The translations under genes were made by a program, and so were the position numbers. Source: a bacterium (lineage in GTDB: Bacteria > Patescibacteriota > Saccharimonadia > Saccharimonadales > Saccharimonadaceae). Taken from it: 64,000 nt of DNA. The notes under the pieces were generated by a model. It saw only the letters and a program-made list of their open reading frames with translations. It searched no databases and had not been told where the DNA came from. Shown here piece after piece: positions 8,830 to 15,872 of the stretch. The stretch lies in contig JAUMVB010000003.1 in the NCBI GenBank assembly GCA_030530385.1, forward strand, positions 18,341 to 82,340. Direction: 5' to 3'. Numbering within the stretch: position 1 is the stretch's first letter; each line of letters begins with the position of its first letter.

Positions 8830-9999
8830 ATGGACTTAATTTTCGGAATTATAATTGGTTTAGTTGTTTTAACTATTTTAGTCGGATTGCATGAGCTTGG
8901 TCATGCGATGGCGGCTAAAAAAAATGGCGTAAAACTAAAAGAGTATGGATTAGGATTTCCGCCTAATATTTTTAAATTTAATACTAAAACAGATAGAATT
9001 TTACCAAAAGGCACTCCTGTTGCGATCAATTGGATTCCACTTGGCGGTTACGTAAAGTTACAGGGTGAAAATGATTCTGATTCTGGAGAAGGTGATTACG
9101 GTGCTGCTAGTTTTTGGGGAAAGACACAAATTCTCTTTGCTGGTGTAGCAATGAACTGGCTAGTTGCTATAATTTTATTTGCTTTTTTGGCCTTATTTGG
9201 TCTCCCTAAAATGCTTCCGAATCAATTTTATATTTCTAGCGACGCTCGAATAACTGGCGGTGAGATTATTGCGGTTCAGGTAGTGGATAATCTACCGGCA
9301 GCAAAAGCTGGTATTCGTCGTGGTGATCAAATTTTAAAAATTAATGGGCAAAAAATTGAAAATTCGGAGCAGATTTCCAATATTACGAAAAATAATGCCG
9401 GAAAGAATATAGATATTGAAATTATTCGTGATGGAAAATCATCTATCAAATCAGCAAAAGTTCGCTCGAATAATGATGACAAAAAAGGCTATCTTGGATT
9501 AGGGAGCGATTCTAACTCGCAGAAAATTCATTCTACATGGAGTGCGCCAATTGTTGGATTGGGCGTGACAGCTCAGCTTTCGGTGGAAACTTTTCGCAGT
9601 CTAGGTGAGTTAATATCGAACATTGTAACTGGTTTTGTGCAAAAAATTAGTTCAAGCCCTAAAACTCAACAAATTGCTAATGAGAAATTAGAAAAAGCCG
9701 GAAAATCTGTTGCAGGCCCTCTTTCAATTTTGGGTATTCTTTTTCCGACAGCTACGCAAGCTGGACTAGAAACTGTTCTGCTACTTTCTGCGTTAATTTC
9801 GCTTAGCCTTGCATGTATGAATGTGCTACCGATCCCTGTGTTGGATGGTGGTCGTTGGCTTTTGACATTGATTTATCGTAAAATTCTTCGAAAACCTCTC
9901 ACTAAAGAACGGGAAGAGCAAATATTGACATATGGGGTTTATGCTATGTTAATTTTGACGGTTTTAGTTATTATTCTTGATATTGGAAGGTTTTTCTAG
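8830..9999 (+). CDS. rseP: RseP-like site-2 zinc metalloprotease
   Basis: 389 aa membrane protease of family M50. The zinc motif HELGH is at residues 21-25 in the first transmembrane helix. A single PDZ domain at about 150-205 contains AKAGIRRGDQILKING. The third zinc ligand lies in the C-terminal PIPVLDGGRWLL motif. It cuts transmembrane segments of anti-sigma factors or signal-peptide remnants. No substrate is encoded nearby. It overlaps the next protease gene by one base, so two intramembrane proteases are probably co-transcribed. An SD GAGGAGG lies rather far upstream, about 12 bases from the ATG. Confidence 0.92.
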   Translation: MDLIFGIIIGLVVLTILVGLHELGHAMAAKKNGVKLKEYGLGFPPNIFKFNTKTDRILPKGTPVAINWIPLGGYVKLQGENDSDSGEGDYGAASFWGKTQILFAGVAMNWLVAIILFAFLALFGLPKMLPNQFYISSDARITGGEIIAVQVVDNLPAAKAGIRRGDQILKINGQKIENSEQISNITKNNAGKNIDIEIIRDGKSSIKSAKVRSNNDDKKGYLGLGSDSNSQKIHSTWSAPIVGLGVTAQLSVETFRSLGELISNIVTGFVQKISSSPKTQQIANEKLEKAGKSVAGPLSILGILFPTATQAGLETVLLLSALISLSLACMNVLPIPVLDGGRWLLTLIYRKILRKPLTKEREEQILTYGVYAMLILTVLVIILDIGRFF

Positions 10000-10745
10000 T
10001 GCAAAAAGTTTTTTCGGATGTCTATTCTAAAGATTGGGGAAAGGTTATTTTTTGGCTAATTTTTCCTTTAGTGGCATTTTTTGGTTCACAGGCTATTGTT
10101 GCTGTCATTATAAGAGCTGTAGTATTTTTGTCAGTGGGTGGTAATAATGAACTATTGGCGCAGACTATGCAGAATAATACGACTACTGGATTTTATATTG
10201 TAGTAAGTTTTTTGGCAACGTCAATGATTGCTTATTTTATACCTCAAAAGCTTTTGTCTAAAAAGTTCACGCCAGATGATTTGGGGGCGCAGAAGGATCT
10301 GACTTGGTCTGATGTCGCACTCGGTGCTTTGGGGTTACTTATCACGCTTCTTATGGCTGGTGTTTTACTTAGTCTAACTAATATTCGTCCTGGGGAGCAA
10401 AAAATTGGTTTCTCGGGGATACATGGGCCTTTTCAATATATTCTAGCGTTCTTGAGTCTTGCAATTATTCCGGCGATTGTGGAGGAATTTATCTTTCGAG
10501 GGATTGCTTATGGTGAGCTTCGAAAAATAAATCCTTGGTTGGCGATGTTTATAGTAAGTTTAACTTTTGGTATTGCTCATTTAGAGCTTAGTCTTGGTGT
10601 TACTACTTTCGTGATGAGCTTTGTGGCTTGTTTTATTCGTGAGAAGATAACTGATACGATTTGGGCTGGCATAATTCTTCATTTCTTAAAGAATGCATTA
10701 GCTTTTGTCGTTCTGTTTGTTTTGCCTACTTTAACGCTTATGTAG
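9999..10745 (+). CDS. CPBP-family intramembrane metalloprotease
   Basis: 248 aa with about seven or eight transmembrane segments. It carries the CPBP/Abi (CAAX protease-like) motifs EEFIFRGIAYGELR, FGIAHLELS and a C-terminal hydrophobic motif ending LHFLKNAL. These supply the Glu and His metal ligands of the family. The GTG start at 9999 shares its first base with the last base of the rseP stop codon, so translation is probably coupled. The family includes prenyl-CAAX proteases and bacteriocin-immunity proteins; which role applies here cannot be told. Confidence 0.85.
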   Translation: MQKVFSDVYSKDWGKVIFWLIFPLVAFFGSQAIVAVIIRAVVFLSVGGNNELLAQTMQNNTTTGFYIVVSFLATSMIAYFIPQKLLSKKFTPDDLGAQKDLTWSDVALGALGLLITLLMAGVLLSLTNIRPGEQKIGFSGIHGPFQYILAFLSLAIIPAIVEEFIFRGIAYGELRKINPWLAMFIVSLTFGIAHLELSLGVTTFVMSFVACFIREKITDTIWAGIILHFLKNALAFVVLFVLPTLTLM

Positions 10746-10746
10746 C

Positions 10747-10775
10747 TTGACTTCAATATTGCTATTTGCTATAAT
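10747..10775 (+). promoter_or_regulatory. greA promoter
   Basis: TTGACT (10747-10752), 17-bp spacer, TATAAT (10770-10775) with an extended TG. It begins 1 base after the preceding stop codon. It fixes the greA start at 10785, because the ATG at 10779 would lie at or before the transcription start. Confidence 0.85.
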
Positions 10776-10784
10776 TTTATGAAT

Positions 10785-11246
10785 ATGAAACAAGTTTTTA
10801 ATATCACAAAAATTGGGAAACAGGAGCTTGAAGCTGAATTGAAACAGCTTATTTCAGAGCGAAAAGCAATCGCCGAAGAAGTTGCTACAGCGCGAGATTT
10901 TGGTGATTTGCGTGAAAATTCCGAATATGATGCAGCCCGTAAAAAGCAAGGCTTGGCAGAGAGTCGAATTTTAGAAATTGAGAATATTCTACAGAATGCA
11001 GAAATAATTGGCGGCGGAGCTAAAGGAGAGGTCTCTCTTGGTAGCCAAGTTAGTCTGAAGAATCTTTCAGATAATAAAATTGTTCACTATACAGTTGTTG
11101 GTAAAGTTGAAGCAAACCCCCTTGAGGGTAAAATTAGTAATGAATCGCCAATTGGTCAGCAACTTATGGGTAAAAAGCTCGGTGAAATTGTTGAAATTAC
11201 GACTCCAAAAGCCGCAATTCAATACGAAATTACAGAAATTAAATAA
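10785..11246 (+). CDS. greA: Transcription elongation factor GreA
   Basis: 153 aa. The N-terminal coiled coil carries LKQLISERKAIAEEVATARDFGDLRENSEYDAA in segments; the acidic tip residues (Asp, Glu in DFGDLRENSEY) stimulate RNA-polymerase transcript cleavage. The C-terminal FKBP-like domain ends in PIGQQLMGKKLGEIVEI. It rescues backtracked polymerase. An in-frame ATG at 10779 is only 3 bases past the -10 box, so I place the start at the ATG at 10785, which would be leaderless. It ends at a strong terminator. Confidence 0.93.
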   Translation: MKQVFNITKIGKQELEAELKQLISERKAIAEEVATARDFGDLRENSEYDAARKKQGLAESRILEIENILQNAEIIGGGAKGEVSLGSQVSLKNLSDNKIVHYTVVGKVEANPLEGKISNESPIGQQLMGKKLGEIVEITTPKAAIQYEITEIK

Positions 11247-11248
11247 AT

Positions 11249-11283
11249 ATAAAAGCTCAGCTGATCAAATGCTGAGCTTTTAT
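11249..11283 (+). terminator. greA terminator
   Basis: Perfect 13-bp stem (11249-11261 with 11271-11283), loop of 9, ending in TTTTAT. Confidence 0.85.
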
Positions 11284-11299
11284 GATGTAAAGGAATGAA

Positions 11300-12541
11300 A
11301 TGAGAGTAACTAATTTATTTACTAAAACTTCAAAAACTAGTCCATCGGACGAAGTTTCAAAAAATGCACAACTTTTGATTCGGGCTGGGTTTATTCATAA
11401 AGAAATGGCGGGTGTTTACGATTTTTTGCCACTTGGAAAAATTGTGTTGGATAAGATTGTTCAAATTATCCGCGAAGAAATGAATGCGGTAGGCGGTAAT
11501 GAAATTAGCCTGACGGCACTTCAGAATCCTGAGACTTGGCAGGCTAGCGGTCGTTGGAGTGATGAGGTGATGGATGTTTGGTTTAAAACTAAACTTTCGA
11601 ACGGTCGAGAGTTTGGGCTTGCGCCAACTCATGAAGAGCCAATCACAAAAATGATGAAAAATTTCATCAATAGCTACAAAGATTTACCAGTTTATCCGTA
11701 TCAGTTTCAGACTAAGTTTAGGGCAGAGCTTCGTAGTAAAAGCGGCTTGATGCGTGGGCGCGAATTTTTGATGAAGGATTTATATAGTTTTTCTGAAAAC
11801 CGTGAACAGCACGATGAATTTTACGAAAAAATTTCGCAAGCTTATGCGCGAGTTTTTGCGCGGCTTGGTTTAGGTGATTTTACGTATAAAACTTTTGCGA
11901 GTGGTGGAAGTTTTTCAAAATTTAGTCATGAGTTTCAGACAGTTAGTCCAGTAGGGGAAGATACGATTTATATTTCGGATGAAAAGAAAATTGCTATTAA
12001 TGAAGAAGTCTTGACTGATGAAGTTTTGACTGAGCTTGGTTTAAACCGAGAAGATTTGCGAGAAGAGAAAGCGGTAGAAGTTGGTAATATTTTTACACTT
12101 GGTTATAAATTCTCTGAAGCTTTGGGGTTAAAGTTTATAGATCGAGACGGTGCCAAAAAGCCTGTATTTATGGGTAGTTATGGTATTGGTCCGAGTCGAG
12201 TGATGGGTATGATTGCTGAACATTTTTCTGATGATAAAGGTCTTGTTTGGCCAGAAAATGTTGCACCAGCTAAAGTTTATCTCGTTCAGATTGGCGATCG
12301 ATCAAAACAACTTGCAGAAGAAATTTATAAAGAATTCCAAGTGAAGGGTGTTGAAGTTTTGTTTGATGATCGAGAAGTGCGCCCAGGTCAAAAATTTGCA
12401 GATGCTGAGCTGATGGGTATTCCTTATCGGGTGACCGTCTCTGATCGTTTAATGGAGAGTGATAGCTTTGAGCTAGTTGAGCGCGTAAGTGGCGAGCTAA
12501 AAATATTGAATCGAGATGAGCTTTTAGAAGAGCTTGCTTAA
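11300..12541 (+). CDS. proS: Prolyl-tRNA synthetase (short form)
   Basis: 413 aa class II synthetase. Motif 1 lies around GVYDFLPLGKIVLDKI. Motif 2 is FRAELRSKSGLMRGREFLMKD, preceded by APTHEEPIT. Motif 3 is GSYGIGPSRVMGMIAEH. The C-terminal anticodon-binding domain is about 320-413. Standard bacterial ProRS is about 570 aa and carries an editing insertion between motifs 2 and 3. Here that insertion is replaced by a short segment (about residues 210-270), so editing of mischarged Ala-tRNA-Pro in cis is probably absent. An SD AAGGA lies 5 bases before the ATG. Confidence 0.94.
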   Translation: MRVTNLFTKTSKTSPSDEVSKNAQLLIRAGFIHKEMAGVYDFLPLGKIVLDKIVQIIREEMNAVGGNEISLTALQNPETWQASGRWSDEVMDVWFKTKLSNGREFGLAPTHEEPITKMMKNFINSYKDLPVYPYQFQTKFRAELRSKSGLMRGREFLMKDLYSFSENREQHDEFYEKISQAYARVFARLGLGDFTYKTFASGGSFSKFSHEFQTVSPVGEDTIYISDEKKIAINEEVLTDEVLTELGLNREDLREEKAVEVGNIFTLGYKFSEALGLKFIDRDGAKKPVFMGSYGIGPSRVMGMIAEHFSDDKGLVWPENVAPAKVYLVQIGDRSKQLAEEIYKEFQVKGVEVLFDDREVRPGQKFADAELMGIPYRVTVSDRLMESDSFELVERVSGELKILNRDELLEELA

Positions 12542-12552
12542 AAAGAAAATTC

Positions 12553-12580
12553 AAAAACTCCGGCGGTACGGAGTTTTTTA
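12553..12580 (+). terminator. proS terminator
   Basis: 10-bp stem AAAAACTCCG/CGGAGTTTTT (12553-12562 with 12569-12578) with a T run. Confidence 0.85.
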
Positions 12581-12586
12581 ATAATT

Positions 12587-12612
12587 GAAAAAGCCCCGCT
12601 AATTTGCGGAGC
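12587..12612 (-). terminator. Terminator of the 46-codon gene
   Basis: On the minus strand, a GC-rich stem GCTCCGC/GCGGGGC (7 bp, one G-U) is followed by TTTTT. It lies 14 bases beyond the stop of the small gene. Confidence 0.8.
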
Positions 12613-12626
12613 AGGTGACTGGGACT

Positions 12627-12767
12627 TCACCGTTCTTCGGGCCGATCCCATTGGTGAGAATACGGTTTTGATGCCCCGTGAGCATCAGTCAAGCCGGTTG
12701 TTTCACTGGTTGGCAGTTTATAAATCTGCTTACCATCTACGATTGTTGGAGTTAGTGTCGGTGCCAT
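12627..12767 (-). CDS. Small 46-aa protein, unknown
   Basis: A short ORF starting MAPTLTPTIVDGKQ and ending WDRPEER. It has a complete expression unit: a consensus promoter at 12811-12839, a hairpin at the predicted 5' end of the mRNA, a full AGGAGG Shine-Dalgarno 7-8 bases before the ATG, and its own terminator. Its codons are richer in C and G than those of neighbouring genes. There is no signal peptide, membrane segment or cysteine. I recognise no family. The signals suggest strong constitutive expression of a small soluble protein. It could instead be a stable RNA with an incidental ORF, but the SD placement argues for translation. Confidence 0.65.
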   Translation of the reverse strand: MAPTLTPTIVDGKQIYKLPTSETTGLTDAHGASKPYSHQWDRPEER

Positions 12768-12784
12768 ATAAAACCTCCTTTTTT

Positions 12785-12802
12785 AAGTCCAAGGTCGGAC
12801 TG
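12785..12802 (-). other. 5'-end stem-loop of the small-gene mRNA
   Basis: The inverted repeat AGTCC/GGACT has a 6-base loop. It sits between the predicted transcription start (about 12804) and the SD site. Such 5'-terminal hairpins often protect mRNA from decay. The role is inferred. Confidence 0.5.
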
Positions 12803-12810
12803 ATATCATG

Positions 12811-12839
12811 ATTATATCACAATGCGTCTACTGTGTCAA
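12811..12839 (-). promoter_or_regulatory. Full-consensus promoter of the 46-aa gene
   Basis: Minus strand TTGACA (12834-12839), exactly 17 bp, TATAAT (12811-12816). It matches the vegetative sigma consensus at all 12 positions. Confidence 0.9.
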
Positions 12840-12864
12840 TAGAAAAATATTTTTTTTATTGACT

Positions 12865-13134
12865 TTATAGTAATGATTTCTTATATATCGAGTACAGAGG
12901 TTCTGTACTCGATATTTTAGATAGCCTATCCTCTGAGTATCCATTATGTTTATTCGGATCAAATCCCCCTAAGCTATTGGAGTGTATCCGAAAACCTTTA
13001 GGCGAAAAAGTTACTACTTTTTCTAACGTTACTTCTTCCCCGATTTCTGTGACAGTTCCTACTGCTATGCAGCAATTGCCTTTCTTGTCTGTAGCTCCTA
13101 TTATTTGAACTACGTCACCGGTATTTATTCTCAT
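12865..13134 (-). CDS. Small protein, unknown (89 aa)
   Basis: The start is taken at the ATG at 13134 (MRINTGDVVQIIGATDKKG), which has an AGGAGA site 4 bases upstream. The longer frame begins inside the promoter region and is rejected. The first 45 residues look like a small beta-barrel or KOW/SH3-like fold (GDVVQIIG, AVGTVTEIGEEVTLEKVV). No known family can be assigned. The last codons contain a 31-base perfect hairpin (12885-12915). The gene is monocistronic and antisense to the proS/lysS direction, between the 46-aa gene and lysS. Confidence 0.65.
   Translation of the reverse strand: MRINTGDVVQIIGATDKKGNCCIAVGTVTEIGEEVTLEKVVTFSPKGFRIHSNSLGGFDPNKHNGYSEDRLSKISSTEPLYSIYKKSLL
12885..12915. 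repeat. 14-bp inverted repeat in the 3' end of the 89-aa gene
   Basis: Arms 12885-12898 and 12902-12915 are perfectly complementary with a 3-base loop. It lies inside the reading frame, 20 bases before the stop, and has no T run. Confidence 0.7.
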
Positions 13135-13176
13135 AGGTTCTCCTGATTTAAAGTCTCCCGACTGTAGGATTTTGAT

Positions 13177-13205
13177 ATAATAACATATTTTTCTACAAAT
13201 TACAA
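13177..13205 (-). promoter_or_regulatory. Promoter of the 89-aa gene
   Basis: Minus strand TTGTAA (13200-13205), 17-bp spacer, TATTAT (13177-13182). The transcript would begin with an AGTC-GGGA-GACT stem-loop near 13153-13164. Confidence 0.65.
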
Positions 13206-13234
13206 ATAGTGTGGTAAACAACTGGATTTTATGC

Positions 13235-13240
13235 TAAAAT
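13235..13240 (+). promoter_or_regulatory. lysS -10 box (near-leaderless)
   Basis: TAAAAT preceded by TGC (extended -10), ending 10 bases before the lysS ATG. No SD can fit in the remaining leader. Confidence 0.6.
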
Positions 13241-13250
13241 ATACCTAATT

Positions 13251-14765
13251 ATGGCTACTATGAAAGAATTGCGCGATGAGCGCCTACGAAAACTAGAAGA
13301 AATCAAAAATCTCGGATTGGACCCATATCCAGCTAAGACTGAGCGCACGGTTATGACCGCAGAAATAATAAATCATTTCGATGAGATGGAAGGTAAAACC
13401 GTATCTGTTGCTGGACGAATTGCTGGTATCCGAAAGTTTGGAAAACTAGCATTTATTGTTTTGTGCGATTTTTCGGGCAAAATTCAACTTTTTATCACCG
13501 CGAAAGATTTGGCAGAAACTAGCGCAAAGGATAATTTTATCGGAATCAAAGACCTTAATTTGCTTGACACGGGTGATTTTATTCAGGCGAACGGAGAGGT
13601 GATTAAAAGTAAAACTGGCGAAATTTCGGTAGCGACTCGAGAACTGCGACTTCTTACTAAATCTCTTCGCCCGATGCCATCGCAACAAGATGGCTTTACG
13701 AATAAAGAAGAGCGCTTCCGCCGTCGCTATGTTGACATGAATGTCAATCTAGAAGTTCGTGATCGGTTTGTTCGTCGTTCTAAATTTTGGCAAGCGACTC
13801 GTGATTTTTTGAACTCGCATGGATTTTTTGAGATTAATATTCCGGTTCTTGAACACACTACAGGCGGAGCTGATGCAAATCCATTTGTAACACATATGGA
13901 TGCGCTTGATGATGCGCAGTTTTATCTCCGAATTAGTCATGAACTACCTTTGAAACGTTTGCTTGGAGCGGGCTTTGAAAAGGTTTATGATCTTGGCCCA
14001 CGTTTTCGTAACGAAAATTACTCCGACGAGCATTTGCCGGAGCATATTGCGATGGAGTGGTATGCGGCTTATTGGGACTGGCACGAAGGAATGGCGTTCA
14101 TGGAGGAAATGTATAAATATGTCCTCCAAGAAACTTTTGGCACTTTGAAATTTAAACTTGATCGTTTTGATGTTGATATGAGTGGAAAATGGGAAGTGTG
14201 GGACTATGCTGAAGTGATTAAAAAGCACTATGATATTGATGTTTTCGATACAACGATCGAAGAAGTGTCTGCAAAACTGAAGGAGAATAATCTTGAAGTT
14301 GAAAAGACAGATTCGATTCCACGAGGCATTGATAAGCTTTGGAAAAATATCCGCAAAGATGTTGCGGGTCCAGTTTGGTTAGTGAACACACCTAAGTTTA
14401 TCTCGCCACTATCAAAGAGTGATCCAAATAATCCGCAAGTTGTAGAGCGATTTCAGCCAGTGATTGCTGGCTCGGAGCTTGGTAATGGCTTTTCGGAGCT
14501 TAATGATCCAATTGACCAGTTGAACCGGTTTGTTGAGCAGCAGCAAATGCGTGACGATGGCGATAGTGAGGCGATGATGCTTGATATAGACTATGTTGAG
14601 ATGCTTGAATATGGTATGCCACCAGCTTGTGGATGGGGCTACAGTGAGCGTGTTTTCTGGATTTTTGAAGGAGTTACCGCGCGCGAAGGTGTGCCGTTTC
14701 CGCAATTAAAGCATGAAATTTCTGAAATAACCAAAGAAATCTATCCTGAACTTAACTTGAAATAG
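13251..14765 (+). CDS. lysS: Lysyl-tRNA synthetase, class II
   Basis: 504 aa. The N-terminal OB-fold anticodon-binding domain is at about 50-150 (VSVAGRIAGIRKFGKLAFI). The catalytic core follows: motif 1 around FWQATRDFLNSHGFFEI, motif 2 at YDLGPRFRNENYSDEHLPEH, and a motif 3 variant GWGYSERVFWIFEGV. Motif 3 is unusual for LysRS: the common GIDR is replaced by YSER. It charges tRNA-Lys. It has its own near-leaderless promoter and no SD. Confidence 0.92.
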   Translation: MATMKELRDERLRKLEEIKNLGLDPYPAKTERTVMTAEIINHFDEMEGKTVSVAGRIAGIRKFGKLAFIVLCDFSGKIQLFITAKDLAETSAKDNFIGIKDLNLLDTGDFIQANGEVIKSKTGEISVATRELRLLTKSLRPMPSQQDGFTNKEERFRRRYVDMNVNLEVRDRFVRRSKFWQATRDFLNSHGFFEINIPVLEHTTGGADANPFVTHMDALDDAQFYLRISHELPLKRLLGAGFEKVYDLGPRFRNENYSDEHLPEHIAMEWYAAYWDWHEGMAFMEEMYKYVLQETFGTLKFKLDRFDVDMSGKWEVWDYAEVIKKHYDIDVFDTTIEEVSAKLKENNLEVEKTDSIPRGIDKLWKNIRKDVAGPVWLVNTPKFISPLSKSDPNNPQVVERFQPVIAGSELGNGFSELNDPIDQLNRFVEQQQMRDDGDSEAMMLDIDYVEMLEYGMPPACGWGYSERVFWIFEGVTAREGVPFPQLKHEISEITKEIYPELNLK

Positions 14766-14777
14766 AAAAACATAAGC

Positions 14778-14806
14778 TTGATTTTTTCGCTATAAAAGTG
14801 TAAAAT
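14778..14806 (+). promoter_or_regulatory. Promoter of the hydroxyacid dehydrogenase (leaderless)
   Basis: TTGATT (14778-14783), 17-bp spacer, TAAAAT (14801-14806). The ATG is 6 bases further on. Confidence 0.75.
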
Positions 14807-14812
14807 ACTGCT

Positions 14813-15802
14813 ATGAAGATTATAGCTTTTGGTGTGAGAAAAGATGAACTTCCATATTTTGAGAAATATGCTGATGAGTTTAGTATTGAGTATGCTACAA
14901 CTACAAAAGAACTAACTCCTGAAACCGTCCATTTAGCACAAGGTTATGATGCGGTTTCGGATTATACTTCTAGCGAAGCTTTAAATGATGTTTGGGCTGA
15001 GCTTAAAAAAATGGGTATTAATTTTTTCAGTGTTCGAACGGCAGGATTTGATGGAATTGATCTTGAAAAAGCCAAGTCTCACGGAATTAAGATCGCTAAC
15101 GTTCCGCAATATTCGCCTAGCGCGATTGCTGAGTTTGCTGTGGCTTTAGCGCTTGCTACGGTGCGGCGACTGCCATTAGCTCTAAGTCGAGCAGCTGTTC
15201 AGGATTTTTCAGTCGAGAATCTAATGGGTCGCGAGTTGAATTCTATGACAATTGGAATTATTGGTACTGGTCATATTGGATTAACCACCGCTAAAGTTTT
15301 TAATGCTTTTGGCGCGAAAGTAATTGGCTATGATATTACTCAAAATCCAGCAGTAGAGAATATTCTAGAATACAAATCTTTGGATGAGGTTTTTGCCGAA
15401 GCTGATATTATTTCGCTTCATATTCCATTAACGGATGATAACTATCATATTATTAATGCTGATTCTATCGCTAAAATGAAGGATGGTGTGGTGATTATTA
15501 ACACGGCTCGTGGAGCACATGTTGATGCAGAAGCGTTACGAGATGCGTTGGTCTCAGGCAAAGTTTCAGCGGCAGGACTTGATGTTTACGAATTTGAACG
15601 AAAACTACTCAAAAAAGATTTGAGCGGAGAAGTGATTCAGGATTCTATTTTTCGGGATCTATCAAGTTTACCAAATGTAATAATGACGCCACATATCGCA
15701 TTTAATACAGACACTGCTGTTAAAAATATGGTTAAGATGTCGACCGAAAACCTAATTTCGTTTAAGAATGCTGGTGTTAGTGACAACGAATTAACCAAGT
15801 AG
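14813..15802 (+). CDS. ldhA: D-2-hydroxyacid dehydrogenase, probably D-lactate dehydrogenase
   Basis: 329 aa. The substrate domain contains SVRTAGFDGIDL. The NAD-binding Rossmann domain has GIIGTGHIG (about 146-154), and the VIINTARGAHVDAEAL motif holds the catalytic Arg. The catalytic His is in MTPHIAFNT. It reduces pyruvate to D-lactate with NADH, which would regenerate NAD+ in a fermentative cell. Other D-2-hydroxyacid substrates are possible. The message is predicted leaderless and single-gene, ending at an imperfect terminator. Confidence 0.88.
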   Translation: MKIIAFGVRKDELPYFEKYADEFSIEYATTTKELTPETVHLAQGYDAVSDYTSSEALNDVWAELKKMGINFFSVRTAGFDGIDLEKAKSHGIKIANVPQYSPSAIAEFAVALALATVRRLPLALSRAAVQDFSVENLMGRELNSMTIGIIGTGHIGLTTAKVFNAFGAKVIGYDITQNPAVENILEYKSLDEVFAEADIISLHIPLTDDNYHIINADSIAKMKDGVVIINTARGAHVDAEALRDALVSGKVSAAGLDVYEFERKLLKKDLSGEVIQDSIFRDLSSLPNVIMTPHIAFNTDTAVKNMVKMSTENLISFKNAGVSDNELTK

Positions 15803-15814
15803 CTCACACTACAT

Positions 15815-15848
15815 AACTAGCTCACGTTCTTGTAAGCTGGTTTTTTAT
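15815..15848 (+). terminator. Terminator after the dehydrogenase
   Basis: 11-bp stem (15815-15825 with 15832-15842) with one G-U and one mismatch, followed by TTTTTT. Confidence 0.6.
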
Positions 15849-15860
15849 TTTGAAAAATGT

Positions 15861-15866
15861 TAAAAT
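15861..15866 (+). promoter_or_regulatory. -10 box of the DUF2207 gene (leaderless)
   Basis: TAAAAT ending 6 bases before the ATG at 15873. The -35 is weak. Confidence 0.5.
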
Positions 15867-15872
15867 CATAGC

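Noticed and set aside
10779..10784. Upstream ATG of greA as start codon
   Set aside because: It lies 3 bases after a perfect -10 box, so it would be outside the transcript. The ATG at 10785 fits.
12885..12915. Hairpin as an intrinsic terminator
   Set aside because: It lies before the stop codon of the 89-aa gene and is not followed by a T run on either strand.
13135..13221. Longer N-terminus of the 89-aa gene
   Set aside because: Those codons overlap its promoter and leader. The ATG at 13134 has the SD.
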